Source: CAYMQB01 sp964392665
GTDB lineage: Bacteria; Hydrothermota; E44-bin80
Assembly (NCBI GenBank): GCA_964392665.1
Contig: CAYMQB010000011.1
Span: forward strand, 5,693 to 69,692
Length of the DNA: 64,000 nucleotides
Reading direction: 5' to 3'
The notes under the pieces are model-generated. The model did not search any database. It was not told the origin of the DNA and saw only the letters and a program-made list of their open reading frames with translations. This document shows positions 7,916 through 16,287 of this stretch, piece after piece. Position 1 is the stretch's first letter. Each line of letters starts with the position of its first letter. A program made the position numbers and the translations under genes.

Positions 7916-9058
7916 ATGAACTTCGATTTGACAGACGACCAAAAACTAATAAAAGATATGGTTCGCGATTTTGCGGAAAAAGAACTAAAAGAGAAGGCAG
8001 TGGAGATCGATAAATCCAGAGAATTTCCCTGGGATAATCTAAAGAAGATGGCAAAACTGGGATTGCTTGGCATGATAGTCCCCGAAGAATTTGGTGGGGG
8101 AGGGATGGATTTCATCAGCCTTGCAGTAGCGGTGGAGGAGATTTCAAGAGTTTGTGCAACAACAGGTGTTATAGTTGCTGTCAACAACTCTTTGACTGCA
8201 TACCCTATAGAGCATTTCGGAAATGATGAACAGAAAAAGAAGTATCTTCCGCAGTTGTGTAATGGTGATAAAATCGGGGCTTTTGGTCTTACAGAACCAA
8301 ATGCAGGCAGCGATGCTGCGAGTATTGAAACGACTGCTCGACTCGAGGGCGATTATTACATTATGAACGGTTCTAAAAGATTCATAACAAATGGTGGAGA
8401 GGCAGGAATTTTCGTTGTTTTCGCTTCCACCAATAAAGAGATGAAGCACAAAGGGATTAGTGCATTTATTCTTGAAGATGGTTTCAGTGGTTTTAGCAGG
8501 GGCAAACACGAGGACCTTATGGGATTAAGGGCAACGGCAAACTGTGAGCTTATGTTTGAAGATTGCAGAGTCCCGAAGGAAAATTTACTTGGCGAAGAGG
8601 GAATGGGGTTCAAAATAGCGATGCATACTATAGATGTAAGCAGGATAGATATTGGAGCTCAAGCTTTGGGAATAGCCCAGGGCGCTCTGGAAGAAGCTAT
8701 TAAGTACGCAAAAGAAAGGAAGCAATTTGGGAAACCTATCAGTAGTTTTGAGTTTATCCAGGGTATGATTGCAGATATGGCTACAAAAGTTGATGCGGCA
8801 AGGTTATTAATTCATAAAGCTGCCTATATTAAGGATAAGACCGATAGAAGGTTTTCCCTTGAATCTGCAATGGCAAAATGGTATGCATCGGAGGTTGCTG
8901 CCGAGGTTACAAGAAAGGCTGTCCAGGTGCACGGAGGATACGGATACACAAAGGATTACCCGGTAGAGAGGATGTTTAGAGAATCCAAGATAATGGAGCT
9001 TTATGAGGGGACTTCTGAAATACAGAAAATCGTTATCGCGAGAACTTTACTGAGATAA
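7916..9058 (+). CDS. acyl-CoA dehydrogenase
   Basis: This 380-residue canonical enzyme has FGLTEPNAGSDAASIETTAR, KRFITNGGEAGIFVVFAS, KERKQFGKPISSFEFIQGM and the catalytic block YEGTSEIQKIVIAR. It resembles short-chain (butyryl-CoA type) dehydrogenases, which in anaerobes often work with bifurcating ETF; that assignment is inference. AAAGGAGG lies immediately upstream of the ATG. It is separated from the previous gene by 170 nt containing a perfect hairpin and from the next by a 630-nt repeat-rich spacer. Confidence 0.93.
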   Translation: MNFDLTDDQKLIKDMVRDFAEKELKEKAVEIDKSREFPWDNLKKMAKLGLLGMIVPEEFGGGGMDFISLAVAVEEISRVCATTGVIVAVNNSLTAYPIEHFGNDEQKKKYLPQLCNGDKIGAFGLTEPNAGSDAASIETTARLEGDYYIMNGSKRFITNGGEAGIFVVFASTNKEMKHKGISAFILEDGFSGFSRGKHEDLMGLRATANCELMFEDCRVPKENLLGEEGMGFKIAMHTIDVSRIDIGAQALGIAQGALEEAIKYAKERKQFGKPISSFEFIQGMIADMATKVDAARLLIHKAAYIKDKTDRRFSLESAMAKWYASEVAAEVTRKAVQVHGGYGYTKDYPVERMFRESKIMELYEGTSEIQKIVIARTLLR

Positions 9059-9692
9059 ACAAGTGATATAAGACATGAGACCATAGAACACGAAATTAGA
9101 AATTGGAAATTACGAAAATGAGGACATCAGACATAAGACCGAAGACTAGAGACCGATGACAATGAAACGGAGTAACGGTGTGTCGGAGAGTCGGAGAAAC
9201 GGGGGGAAAGATAAGTAAAAAGTGACAAGTTAAAAGTGAAATCTGAACGGCAGGAAAGAGCACCAGAGTACAAGTCACAAGTGCGCAAGAAAGGTAAAAG
9301 ATGTTTAATTCGTTGGATTGGTTTAATTAGTTTAATTGGTTAAAACCTTGAAACAAATGTTTTCTCTGTGTACTCTGTGTCTCTGTGGTGAAATTTGTAG
9401 CGAAAATACGAAAATGGCAATTACGAAAATTAGAACAGCAGACCAAAGACCGAAGACCGAAAAAAGCGAAGAGAGAAGAGTGAAAGGGAAAATTGTGTAT
9501 TTATAGCATATTTGTAGTGTATTTATTGTTTTACAACAAATAACGCGAAGCAAATACACAGCACGGCAAATAACAATGAATAACCATAAATTATACAGCG
9601 AAGCGAATATACTTCACATTGGACTTTGAACACAAACCCAATAACCATTGACTATTGACTGATGACTGTTGACGGATAACCAATGCTAAATT
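9059..9692. repeat. gene-free spacer of short degenerate repeated words
   Basis: The spacer is built of short recurring words rather than ORFs: variants of agacataagaccgaagac, ggagtcggagaaacgg, ctctgtgtctctgtggtg and ataaccattgactattgact. The right half (about 9484-9690) is a diverged relative of the 190-bp repeat found at 47062 and, inverted, at 52800: it shares gcatatttgtagtgtattta, acaacaaataac and aagcgaatata. I see no promoter, RNA gene or constant repeat length. Confidence 0.6.
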
Positions 9693-10814
9693 ATGAATGA
9701 TATACTACTTGGATGTATTCAGTGCGGACGGTGTACCGGTGGATGTCCTGTTTCAGCAAAGTCTTCATTCAATATAAGGAAACTAATTTACAGATCTCTT
9801 ATTAAGATAAAAGGTAAGAGCAAAGACCTTGGCATATGGGAATGCACAACCTGTTCCACCTGTTCCATTCGTTGTCCCAAAGGAGTAAATATAGTAGATT
9901 ACATAATCGACCTGAGAAGTGATGAAATTGAGAGAGGCAAGGTACAACCACAGTTAAGAGATGCTCTCGAAAGCGTATTTAAATTTGGCAATCCCTGGGG
10001 AAGGATAAGAAAGAAGAGAACGGATTGGGTTAAAGATGATGGTGTGAAAATTTTAAAGACAGGAGAGAAAACAGATTTTCTGTACTATGTTGGTTGCACA
10101 CCTTGCTATGAAACAAGGACTCAGGAAGTTGCGAGAGCAATGGTCAGGATTCTTAGGATGGCGTCGGTAGATTTCGCAATTCTTGGAAATCAGGAAACAT
10201 GCTGTGGTAATGAAATAAAACGGATGGGGGAATTAGGGCTTTTTGAGATGCTACAGGAAGATAATACGAAACTTTTTAAGCAATTCGAAATAGGTACACT
10301 TTTCACCACATCTCCGCATTGCTACAATACATTCAAGAATGAATATGCTAATATGAATTTCGACATAGAACATTATACAATGGTTATCAATAGGTTTATC
10401 AAAGAAGGGAGTTTGAAGCCGGTAGGAAGATTCGAAAAAAAGGTTGTTTTTCACGATCCCTGTTTTCTTGGTAAGCAGAATGGTGTGTTTGAAGAACCGC
10501 GTGAGATACTAAAAAATATTCCCGGCATTGAATTGGTTGAATTTGAGAGAAATAAAGAAAGGAGTTTATGCTGTGAGGGAGGAGGAGGAAGGATGTGGGT
10601 GGAAAGTGAGTCTACGGAAGAAAGGCTCTCTGTAACAAGAGTGAAAGATGCTGATTATCTTGGTATAGATGTTATTGCGACTGCTTGTCCATTTTGTTTG
10701 CTAACTTTGGAAGATGCTGTAAAGACAGCGAACCTTGAAGGCAAAATAAGGGTAATGGATGTTATCGAGATACTTGATAAGGTAGTGAATAGTGGACAGG
10801 AAAGTGAGAAGTAA
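9693..10814 (+). CDS. HdrD-like (HdrC-HdrB fusion) iron-sulfur protein
   Basis: The N-terminus carries two [4Fe-4S] motifs, CIQCGRCTGGCP (near residue 8) and CTTCSTCSIRCP (near 51), as in HdrC. The rest carries two cysteine-rich CCG domains: VGCTPCY...ETCCGNE...SPHC, and HDPCFLG...LCCEGGGG...CPFC, as in HdrB. This is the HdrD, GlpC and LutA-type plan, without membrane segments. It probably accepts electrons from or donates them to ETF or HdrA, which are encoded just downstream. The substrate is unknown; a disulfide is known for HdrB but is not implied here. The ATG at 9693 has only a weak upstream purine run. Confidence 0.85.
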   Translation: MNDILLGCIQCGRCTGGCPVSAKSSFNIRKLIYRSLIKIKGKSKDLGIWECTTCSTCSIRCPKGVNIVDYIIDLRSDEIERGKVQPQLRDALESVFKFGNPWGRIRKKRTDWVKDDGVKILKTGEKTDFLYYVGCTPCYETRTQEVARAMVRILRMASVDFAILGNQETCCGNEIKRMGELGLFEMLQEDNTKLFKQFEIGTLFTTSPHCYNTFKNEYANMNFDIEHYTMVINRFIKEGSLKPVGRFEKKVVFHDPCFLGKQNGVFEEPREILKNIPGIELVEFERNKERSLCCEGGGGRMWVESESTEERLSVTRVKDADYLGIDVIATACPFCLLTLEDAVKTANLEGKIRVMDVIEILDKVVNSGQESEK

Positions 10815-11106
10815 GAAAGCGAATGGGAGTAGCGGTGTATCGGAGTATCGGAGTGACGAAAAAAAAGGCGGATAAGTGAAGAGTGAAAAGAGATAAGAGA
10901 GGAGTGAAGAAGGATGAGGAAATCAGCGAACCGGAGTGACGGAGTGTTGGTGTATAGGAGGAAGACAAAAAGGGAAGAGGGAAGATTGGTTACTTCGCAA
11001 CGGTCTAACGATATTAAGGAATGAAACGATGCAAACGAAATTACTAATTACTTAATTACCTAATTACGAAAGAATTGTCGTTACCAGATAAACAAAAGGA
11101 GGTAGT
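10815..11106. repeat. repeat-word spacer
   Basis: It contains the same kind of words as the 9059-9692 spacer (cggtgtatcggagtatcgga, gagtgacggagtgttggtgt) and ends with the AGGAGG site of etfB. No ORF, promoter or RNA is recognised. Confidence 0.5.
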
Positions 11107-11868
11107 ATGAACATTGCAGTATGCATTAAGCGTGTTCCAGAGACTGCAGAAGCAGCAGTGAATATCGATTCTTCAGAGAAAAACATCATATCAGATCAAT
11201 TGGTTTACGACATCAATGAAGCAGATAACTATGCGCTTGAAGAGGCGCTACTTCTTAGAGAAAAAACAGACGGTGATATTACGTTATTCACTGTTGGTCC
11301 AAAAGAAGCCGACGAAGTAATCAAAATGGGGTTGGCAAAGGGTGCGACCAGGGGAGTGAGAATCACGCCGGATAATATCGATAGCATTGATAGTTTCGCA
11401 ACTGCAAGATTGTTGAATGAACAGATCAAAGAAGGTAATTTCGATATTATCCTCACAGGTTGCATCTCAAGTGATGAGGGTAATTCTCAGATGGGCGCTA
11501 TACTTGCCAGGATGCTTGGTATCCCATTCGCAACCCTTGTCATAAATATGGAAGTGAATGGAGACGATGTCAAACTCCAGAGGGAATTAGAAGGTGGGCT
11601 TCTCGAAGAACTCGAAACAAAACTACCTGCTGTTATTGGAATTCAAACAGGCATAAATGAGCCGCGATATGCGTCAATACTGGGTATTAAAAGAGCTGGT
11701 CAGAAAGAGATAAGATTGGTTGAGAGTGTAATCGCCGAAGGAATGAAGACTGAAATAGTCAAAATGTACTATCCTCCAGCTGGGAAAATGGCTGAAATAC
11801 TTGAGGGTGGGGCAGATGAAGTATCAGGCAAACTCTGCGAAATACTGAAAGGAAAGGGATTGCTATGA
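11107..11868 (+). CDS. etfB: electron transfer flavoprotein beta subunit
   Basis: The protein (253 residues) begins MNIAVCIKRVPETAEAAVNI and has NEADNYALEEALLLRE and ILTGCISSDEGNSQMGAILA, the nucleotide-binding signature of EtfB. Together with EtfA it carries FAD and a second nucleotide (AMP, or FAD in bifurcating forms) and takes electrons from acyl-CoA dehydrogenases. AGGAGG precedes the ATG. The stop overlaps the start of etfA by 4 nt. Whether this pair bifurcates cannot be decided by eye. Confidence 0.95.
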   Translation: MNIAVCIKRVPETAEAAVNIDSSEKNIISDQLVYDINEADNYALEEALLLREKTDGDITLFTVGPKEADEVIKMGLAKGATRGVRITPDNIDSIDSFATARLLNEQIKEGNFDIILTGCISSDEGNSQMGAILARMLGIPFATLVINMEVNGDDVKLQRELEGGLLEELETKLPAVIGIQTGINEPRYASILGIKRAGQKEIRLVESVIAEGMKTEIVKMYYPPAGKMAEILEGGADEVSGKLCEILKGKGLL

Positions 11869-12839
11869 TGAAGAACATTTTTGCGGTTGTTGAACATAGA
11901 CAGGGAGAGCTCAGGGATATTACTTTTGAATTACTTACAAAGGGTTACGAGCTTAGCAAGGAGGGAGGTAATTTAACTGCAGTTTTGCTTGGCTACCAAA
12001 ATAGTGAAATGCTCGAAAAGATAAAACCATTTGCTAATTCAGTCCTAAATATCGATGATGAAAGGCTCAAGAATTTCAATGCGGCATACTACGAGTCTGT
12101 TCTTTCGGAAATCCTGAAAGATAAAAAACCAGATCTCACATTAATAGGACAAACTGCATTTGGCATAGATTTTGGACCAGGTCTTGCCATTAGATTGGAT
12201 ATACCATATTCAGCAGATTGCATAGATGTGGACATAGACAATGAGAAGATTTATACGGAAAGGCAAATTTACGGTGGAAAAGTAAATACAAGGGTCTCAC
12301 TTTTGGAAAATTGGGGTTACCTGGTTTCCTTAAGACCGGGAACATTTGCTCCTGTAGAGCCTGAACTGAATGCCGAGATTGTTGATATTGCTTCACCTAT
12401 AAAAGAGGACATTAATTACAGGAAGTTCATCCAGTACGTTGAAGCAGCTAAAGGAGCAGTGGACATAACACAGGCAGATATACTTATAGGTATAGGAAGG
12501 GGAATAAAAGAGGATAAAAATCTTCCATTGATGGAAGATTTCGCAAAGTCGATAGGAGGAGTACTTGCCTGTTCACGACCCGTCGTCGATGCGGGATGGT
12601 TGCCGAAGGCAAGGCAGGTTGGTTCTTCGGGAAAAACAGTGAAACCTAAATTATACATTGCGGTCGGTATAAGCGGTGCATTCCAGCATGTTATGGGTAT
12701 GAAAAGTGCGGATACCGTAGTTGCAATCAATAAAGATCCAAATGCTCCAATATTTACGGTTGCTGATTATGGAATAGTTGGAGATCTCTTTACGGTAATT
12801 CCTAAATTGAATGCGAAAGTAGCTGAAATAAAAGGATAA
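11865..12839 (+). CDS. etfA: electron transfer flavoprotein alpha subunit
   Basis: The protein (324 residues) has the C-terminal FAD domain of EtfA: CSRPVVDAGWLPKARQVGSS, YIAVGISGAFQHVMGMKSAD and INKDPNAPIFTVADYGIVGD. There is no extra N-terminal ferredoxin domain. It pairs with EtfB to accept electrons from the acyl-CoA dehydrogenases encoded upstream. Start ATGATG at 11865 overlaps the etfB stop, so translation is probably coupled. The neighbouring HdrD-like and HdrA/Nuo genes suggest where its electrons go. Confidence 0.95.
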   Translation: MMKNIFAVVEHRQGELRDITFELLTKGYELSKEGGNLTAVLLGYQNSEMLEKIKPFANSVLNIDDERLKNFNAAYYESVLSEILKDKKPDLTLIGQTAFGIDFGPGLAIRLDIPYSADCIDVDIDNEKIYTERQIYGGKVNTRVSLLENWGYLVSLRPGTFAPVEPELNAEIVDIASPIKEDINYRKFIQYVEAAKGAVDITQADILIGIGRGIKEDKNLPLMEDFAKSIGGVLACSRPVVDAGWLPKARQVGSSGKTVKPKLYIAVGISGAFQHVMGMKSADTVVAINKDPNAPIFTVADYGIVGDLFTVIPKLNAKVAEIKG

Positions 12840-13150
12840 ATAGCGAAAGGCAGAAGAGGGATGAGCGATGAGTGATGAGCGAAACGGAGAAACGGAGTAT
12901 CGGTGTATCGGAGAAAGGCAGACCACAGACATGAGACATAAGACATGAGACCAGAGACCATAAAAGTCGAAAATACGAAATTAGAAATTCCGAAAATAAC
13001 ACCACAGCAAGGCTGTCATTCCTGCGAAAGCAGGAATCCAGTTGACTATGAAAGATTTGAATTGGTTGAATTGGTACAGAGCCTGCCCTGCACCGTTATG
13101 GAACTGGGTCTCTGTGGTGAAATTTTGCCACTCTCCCAATTTCGTCCTTT
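12840..13150. repeat. repeat-word spacer with a GTCATTCCTGC hairpin
   Basis: The left half repeats words seen elsewhere (cggtgtatcggagaaaggca, agacatgagaccagagacca). At 13018-13037 ATTCCTGC-GAAA-GCAGGAAT forms a perfect 8-bp hairpin inside GTCATTCCTGC...GGAATCC, a very widespread intergenic element type. The right part has gtctctgtggtgaaatt, shared with 9380. No promoter for the next operon is evident. Confidence 0.55.
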
Positions 13151-14449
13151 ATGAACAGTATGAAAAGAATTGGTGTTTTTATATGTCATTGTGGTGTGAA
13201 CATTGCATCTACCGTTGATGTAGAGGAAGTGACCAGATTTGCAAAGGATTTACCAGACGTTGTTTCATCAGAGCACTATACATATATGTGTTCTGACCCG
13301 GGTCAGGAGTTGATTCAAAACCGTATTAAGGAATTCGGACTTAACAAAATTGTAGTTGCTTCCTGTTCTCCCGCAATGCACGGTATCACATTCAGGAATG
13401 TGGTAAAAAAAGCTGGTGTTAATCCTTATTGTTTTGAAATGGCGAACATCAGGGAACAGTGTTCCTGGGTCCACCTTGACAAGAAAATCGCAACCGAAAA
13501 AGCAAAGGCGATTATCGCTGCAGCAGTTACAAAGGTTAGTTTGCTTGAACCGCTTGAAGAAAAAACAGTGTCCGTTACACCATCGGTTCTCGTCATAGGT
13601 GCGGGGATAGCGGGAATACAGGCATCGCTTGACATTGCTAATGCAGGATACCGTGTGCATCTGGTAGAAAAGGATCCATCAGTTGGTGGAAGAATGTCAC
13701 AACTTGATAAAACTTTTCCTACTCTCGACTGTTCTGCCTGTATTCTAACACCAAAAATGTCCGAAGTGGGGCATCATGAAAACATAGAACTTCATACCTA
13801 TTCGGAAGTTGAGGAAGTCTCGGGTTATGTTGGGAATTTCACGGTAACCATCAGGGAAAAGCCAAGATTCATCGATGCAGACAAATGTACGGGATGTGGA
13901 GATTGTGCGACTGTCTGCCCTGTCAAATATGAACCAAGGCCCAGGAAGGAGCCTGTGCTTCAACCCATTAAGGTAGAAGATAAGAAGGTTGTTGACCTTA
14001 TATTGGAAGAACATTCATACAGTGAAGGAAATCTTATACAGATATTGCAGGACATAAACAGAAAGTACAGATACTTACCTCGAGATATTCTCAAGTTCTT
14101 AAGTGTCGAGATGCACATTTCTCTCGCACGTATTTATAATGTTGCAACCTTTTATTCAGCCTTCAGTTTGACACCTCGCGGTGAACATACAATAAAAGTC
14201 TGTATGGGAACTGCCTGTTATGCAAGGGGTGCCGCAAACGTTCTTGAAGAAATCGAAAGAAAACTCGAGATAAGAAATGGTGAAACAACATCTGATTTTA
14301 GATTTACTCTTGAAACTGTGAATTGTCTTGGTTGCTGCGCTCTTGGTCCAGTTGTAGTTGTGGATGATGACTATTATTCGATGAAGCCTGGCAATGTCGA
14401 GAGGTTATTAAGGAAATATAGGAATGCAAAGAGTGAAAAAACTAAATAG
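13151..14449 (+). CDS. HdrA N-terminal half fused to a NuoE-like subunit
   Basis: Residues 1 to about 262 are the front of HdrA: MKRIGVFICHCGVNIAST, the FAD dinucleotide fold VLVIGAGIAGIQASLDIANA, VGGRMSQLDKTFPTLDCSAC, and the first cluster of the inserted ferredoxin domain, CTGCGDCATVCPVKYEP. HdrA then stops, and from about residue 275 a NuoE (24-kDa) domain follows: LIQILQDINRKYRYLPRDIL, ARIYNVATFYSAF, then the [2Fe-2S] cysteines in CMGTACYARG and CLGCCALGP. The remaining HdrA sequence is in the gene at 16288. It probably forms one complex with the next two gene products. ATG at 13160 is an equally possible start; neither has a clear ribosome binding site. Confidence 0.88.
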   Translation: MNSMKRIGVFICHCGVNIASTVDVEEVTRFAKDLPDVVSSEHYTYMCSDPGQELIQNRIKEFGLNKIVVASCSPAMHGITFRNVVKKAGVNPYCFEMANIREQCSWVHLDKKIATEKAKAIIAAAVTKVSLLEPLEEKTVSVTPSVLVIGAGIAGIQASLDIANAGYRVHLVEKDPSVGGRMSQLDKTFPTLDCSACILTPKMSEVGHHENIELHTYSEVEEVSGYVGNFTVTIREKPRFIDADKCTGCGDCATVCPVKYEPRPRKEPVLQPIKVEDKKVVDLILEEHSYSEGNLIQILQDINRKYRYLPRDILKFLSVEMHISLARIYNVATFYSAFSLTPRGEHTIKVCMGTACYARGAANVLEEIERKLEIRNGETTSDFRFTLETVNCLGCCALGPVVVVDDDYYSMKPGNVERLLRKYRNAKSEKTK

Positions 14450-16286
14450 TAGTAACGATCTTGAAAAATTGAGAATTGAGATTAATTCGGCATGGGATTC
14501 TCAGAAACCGTGTATTGCCATTTGTGCTGGTACAGGTTGCACAGCATTGGGTGCAATTTCTGTTGTTGATGTTTTTAAAGCTGAAATTAGTAAAAAAGGA
14601 TTAAACGGAAAGGTAAATACATTGGTAACAGGTTGTCAGGGATATTGTGAACATGGGCCTATTGTTGTGATTCAACCTGAGGGCATTTTTTACCATAGAG
14701 TGAAACCCGGGGATGTTAGTGAGATAATCGAGGAAACGATTATCAATAATAATATTGTAAGCCATCTTCTGTATGAAGATTCAGAGACCGGGGAGAAAAT
14801 TGTTCATGAGAAAGATATTCCATTTTATAAATTTCAGAGAAGAACTATCTTTGGAGACAATTGCAGGATATCTCCGGTTAGCATTGATGATTATGTGAGA
14901 ATTGGCGGATATAAATCCCTATCCAGAGTTTTGAATGGGATAGAGCCGGATGAGATAATCGAAATTATTCAAAAATCCGGTTTACGTGGAAGAGGTGGAG
15001 GCGGCTTTCCTACCGGAACCAAGTGGAAAAGTTGCAGAAAAGCGGAAGGGGACATTAAATATGTTATTATAAATGGCGACGAAGGGGACCCGGGAGCATA
15101 TATGGACAGGTCGATTCTTGAAGGCAATCCTCATTCGGTTCTTGAAGGATTGATTATAGGTGCATATGCTATTGGTGCTAATGAGGGATATATATATGTA
15201 AGAGAAGAATATCCACTTGCAGTAAAGCATTTCACAATAGCCCTTGATGCAGCAAGGGAATATGGATTTCTCGGTTCGAACATTCTTGGCTCCGGTTTTA
15301 GTTTCGATGTAAAGATTTCACGAGGAGGTGGAGCGTTTGTGTGCGGAGAGTCAACCGCTTTAATGGCATCTATTGAAGGAAAACCAGGAGAGCCAAGGGC
15401 AAAACATGTACATACCGTTGAAAAAGGATTGTGGGATAAACCCACTACACTGAATAATGTTGAAACCTGGGCAAATGTGCCACTTATAATCGATAAGGGG
15501 TGGAAATGGTATTCAAATATTGGGACAGAGAAAAGTAAGGGAACGAAGATCTTTTCCCTTGTTGGAAAGGTAAACAATACAGGTCTTGTCGAAGTTCCAA
15601 TGGGGACTACTCTTAGAGAGATTGTGTACGACATCGGGGGGGGAATAAAGAACGGAAAAAAATTCAAGGCGGTTCAAACAGGAGGTCCTTCGGGTGGATG
15701 CATTCCCGAAAGTCTCTTGGATATTCCTGTAGACTATGACAAACTCGCAGAAGTTGGCTCTATGATGGGTTCTGGTGGTATGATAGTAATGGACGAAGAT
15801 AATTGCATGGTAGATATTGCAAGATATTTTATCGGATTCCTTAAGGAAGAATCCTGTGGAAAGTGTACACCGTGCAGAGAAGGGCTTTATCAGTTATACA
15901 GTATTCTTACGGAAATTTGCGAGGGTAGGGGCAAGGAAGAGGATATAGAAACAATGGAAGACCTTGCATTAACTATGGAAAGAGCCTCACTTTGTCAGCT
16001 GGGACAAACAGCAGCAAATCCTCTGCTGACAACCTTGAAGTATTTCAGAGACGAATACGATGCCCATATAAGGGACAAAAAGTGTCCGGCTGGTGTTTGC
16101 AAGGTACTTATAAATTATTCAATAGATATTGATAAGTGTACAGGTTGCGGTTTATGTAGATTAAAATGTTCTGTTAATGCAATATCTGGAGAAAAAAATC
16201 AGGTTCATACGATAGACCCGGAAAAATGTGTGAAGTGCGGAATATGCTATGATGTTTGCACGTTTGATGCCGTAAAGAAAGAATAG
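14424..16286 (+). CDS. NuoF-like NADH-oxidising flavoprotein with extra ferredoxin domains
   Basis: The 620-residue protein has, in order, a thioredoxin-like [2Fe-2S] domain (CAGTGCTALG...CQGYCEHGP), the NADH/FMN core (SGLRGRGGGGFPTGTKW, NGDEGDPGAYMDRSIL, GGGAFVCGESTALMASIEG), the N3-type [4Fe-4S] motif ESCGKCTPCREG with a later SLCQLG, and a C-terminal 2x[4Fe-4S] ferredoxin (CTGCGLCRLKC, CVKCGICYDVC). This is the HndC/HydB-type plan of soluble NAD(P)-linked hydrogenases and formate dehydrogenases. It should exchange electrons between NADH and the Fe-S chain of the complex. The start overlaps the upstream gene by 26 nt, and the next gene begins 1 nt after its stop. Confidence 0.92.
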   Translation: MQRVKKLNSSNDLEKLRIEINSAWDSQKPCIAICAGTGCTALGAISVVDVFKAEISKKGLNGKVNTLVTGCQGYCEHGPIVVIQPEGIFYHRVKPGDVSEIIEETIINNNIVSHLLYEDSETGEKIVHEKDIPFYKFQRRTIFGDNCRISPVSIDDYVRIGGYKSLSRVLNGIEPDEIIEIIQKSGLRGRGGGGFPTGTKWKSCRKAEGDIKYVIINGDEGDPGAYMDRSILEGNPHSVLEGLIIGAYAIGANEGYIYVREEYPLAVKHFTIALDAAREYGFLGSNILGSGFSFDVKISRGGGAFVCGESTALMASIEGKPGEPRAKHVHTVEKGLWDKPTTLNNVETWANVPLIIDKGWKWYSNIGTEKSKGTKIFSLVGKVNNTGLVEVPMGTTLREIVYDIGGGIKNGKKFKAVQTGGPSGGCIPESLLDIPVDYDKLAEVGSMMGSGGMIVMDEDNCMVDIARYFIGFLKEESCGKCTPCREGLYQLYSILTEICEGRGKEEDIETMEDLALTMERASLCQLGQTAANPLLTTLKYFRDEYDAHIRDKKCPAGVCKVLINYSIDIDKCTGCGLCRLKCSVNAISGEKNQVHTIDPEKCVKCGICYDVCTFDAVKKE

Positions 16287-16287
16287 A

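Noticed and set aside
7762..8013. 83-codon basic ORF between two acyl-CoA dehydrogenase genes
   Set aside because: It runs through the hairpin and the start of the next gene, has low-complexity composition and no ribosome binding site.
9059..9692. Possible CRISPR array
   Set aside because: The repeated words vary in length, order and spacing; there is no constant repeat with unique spacers and no cas gene.
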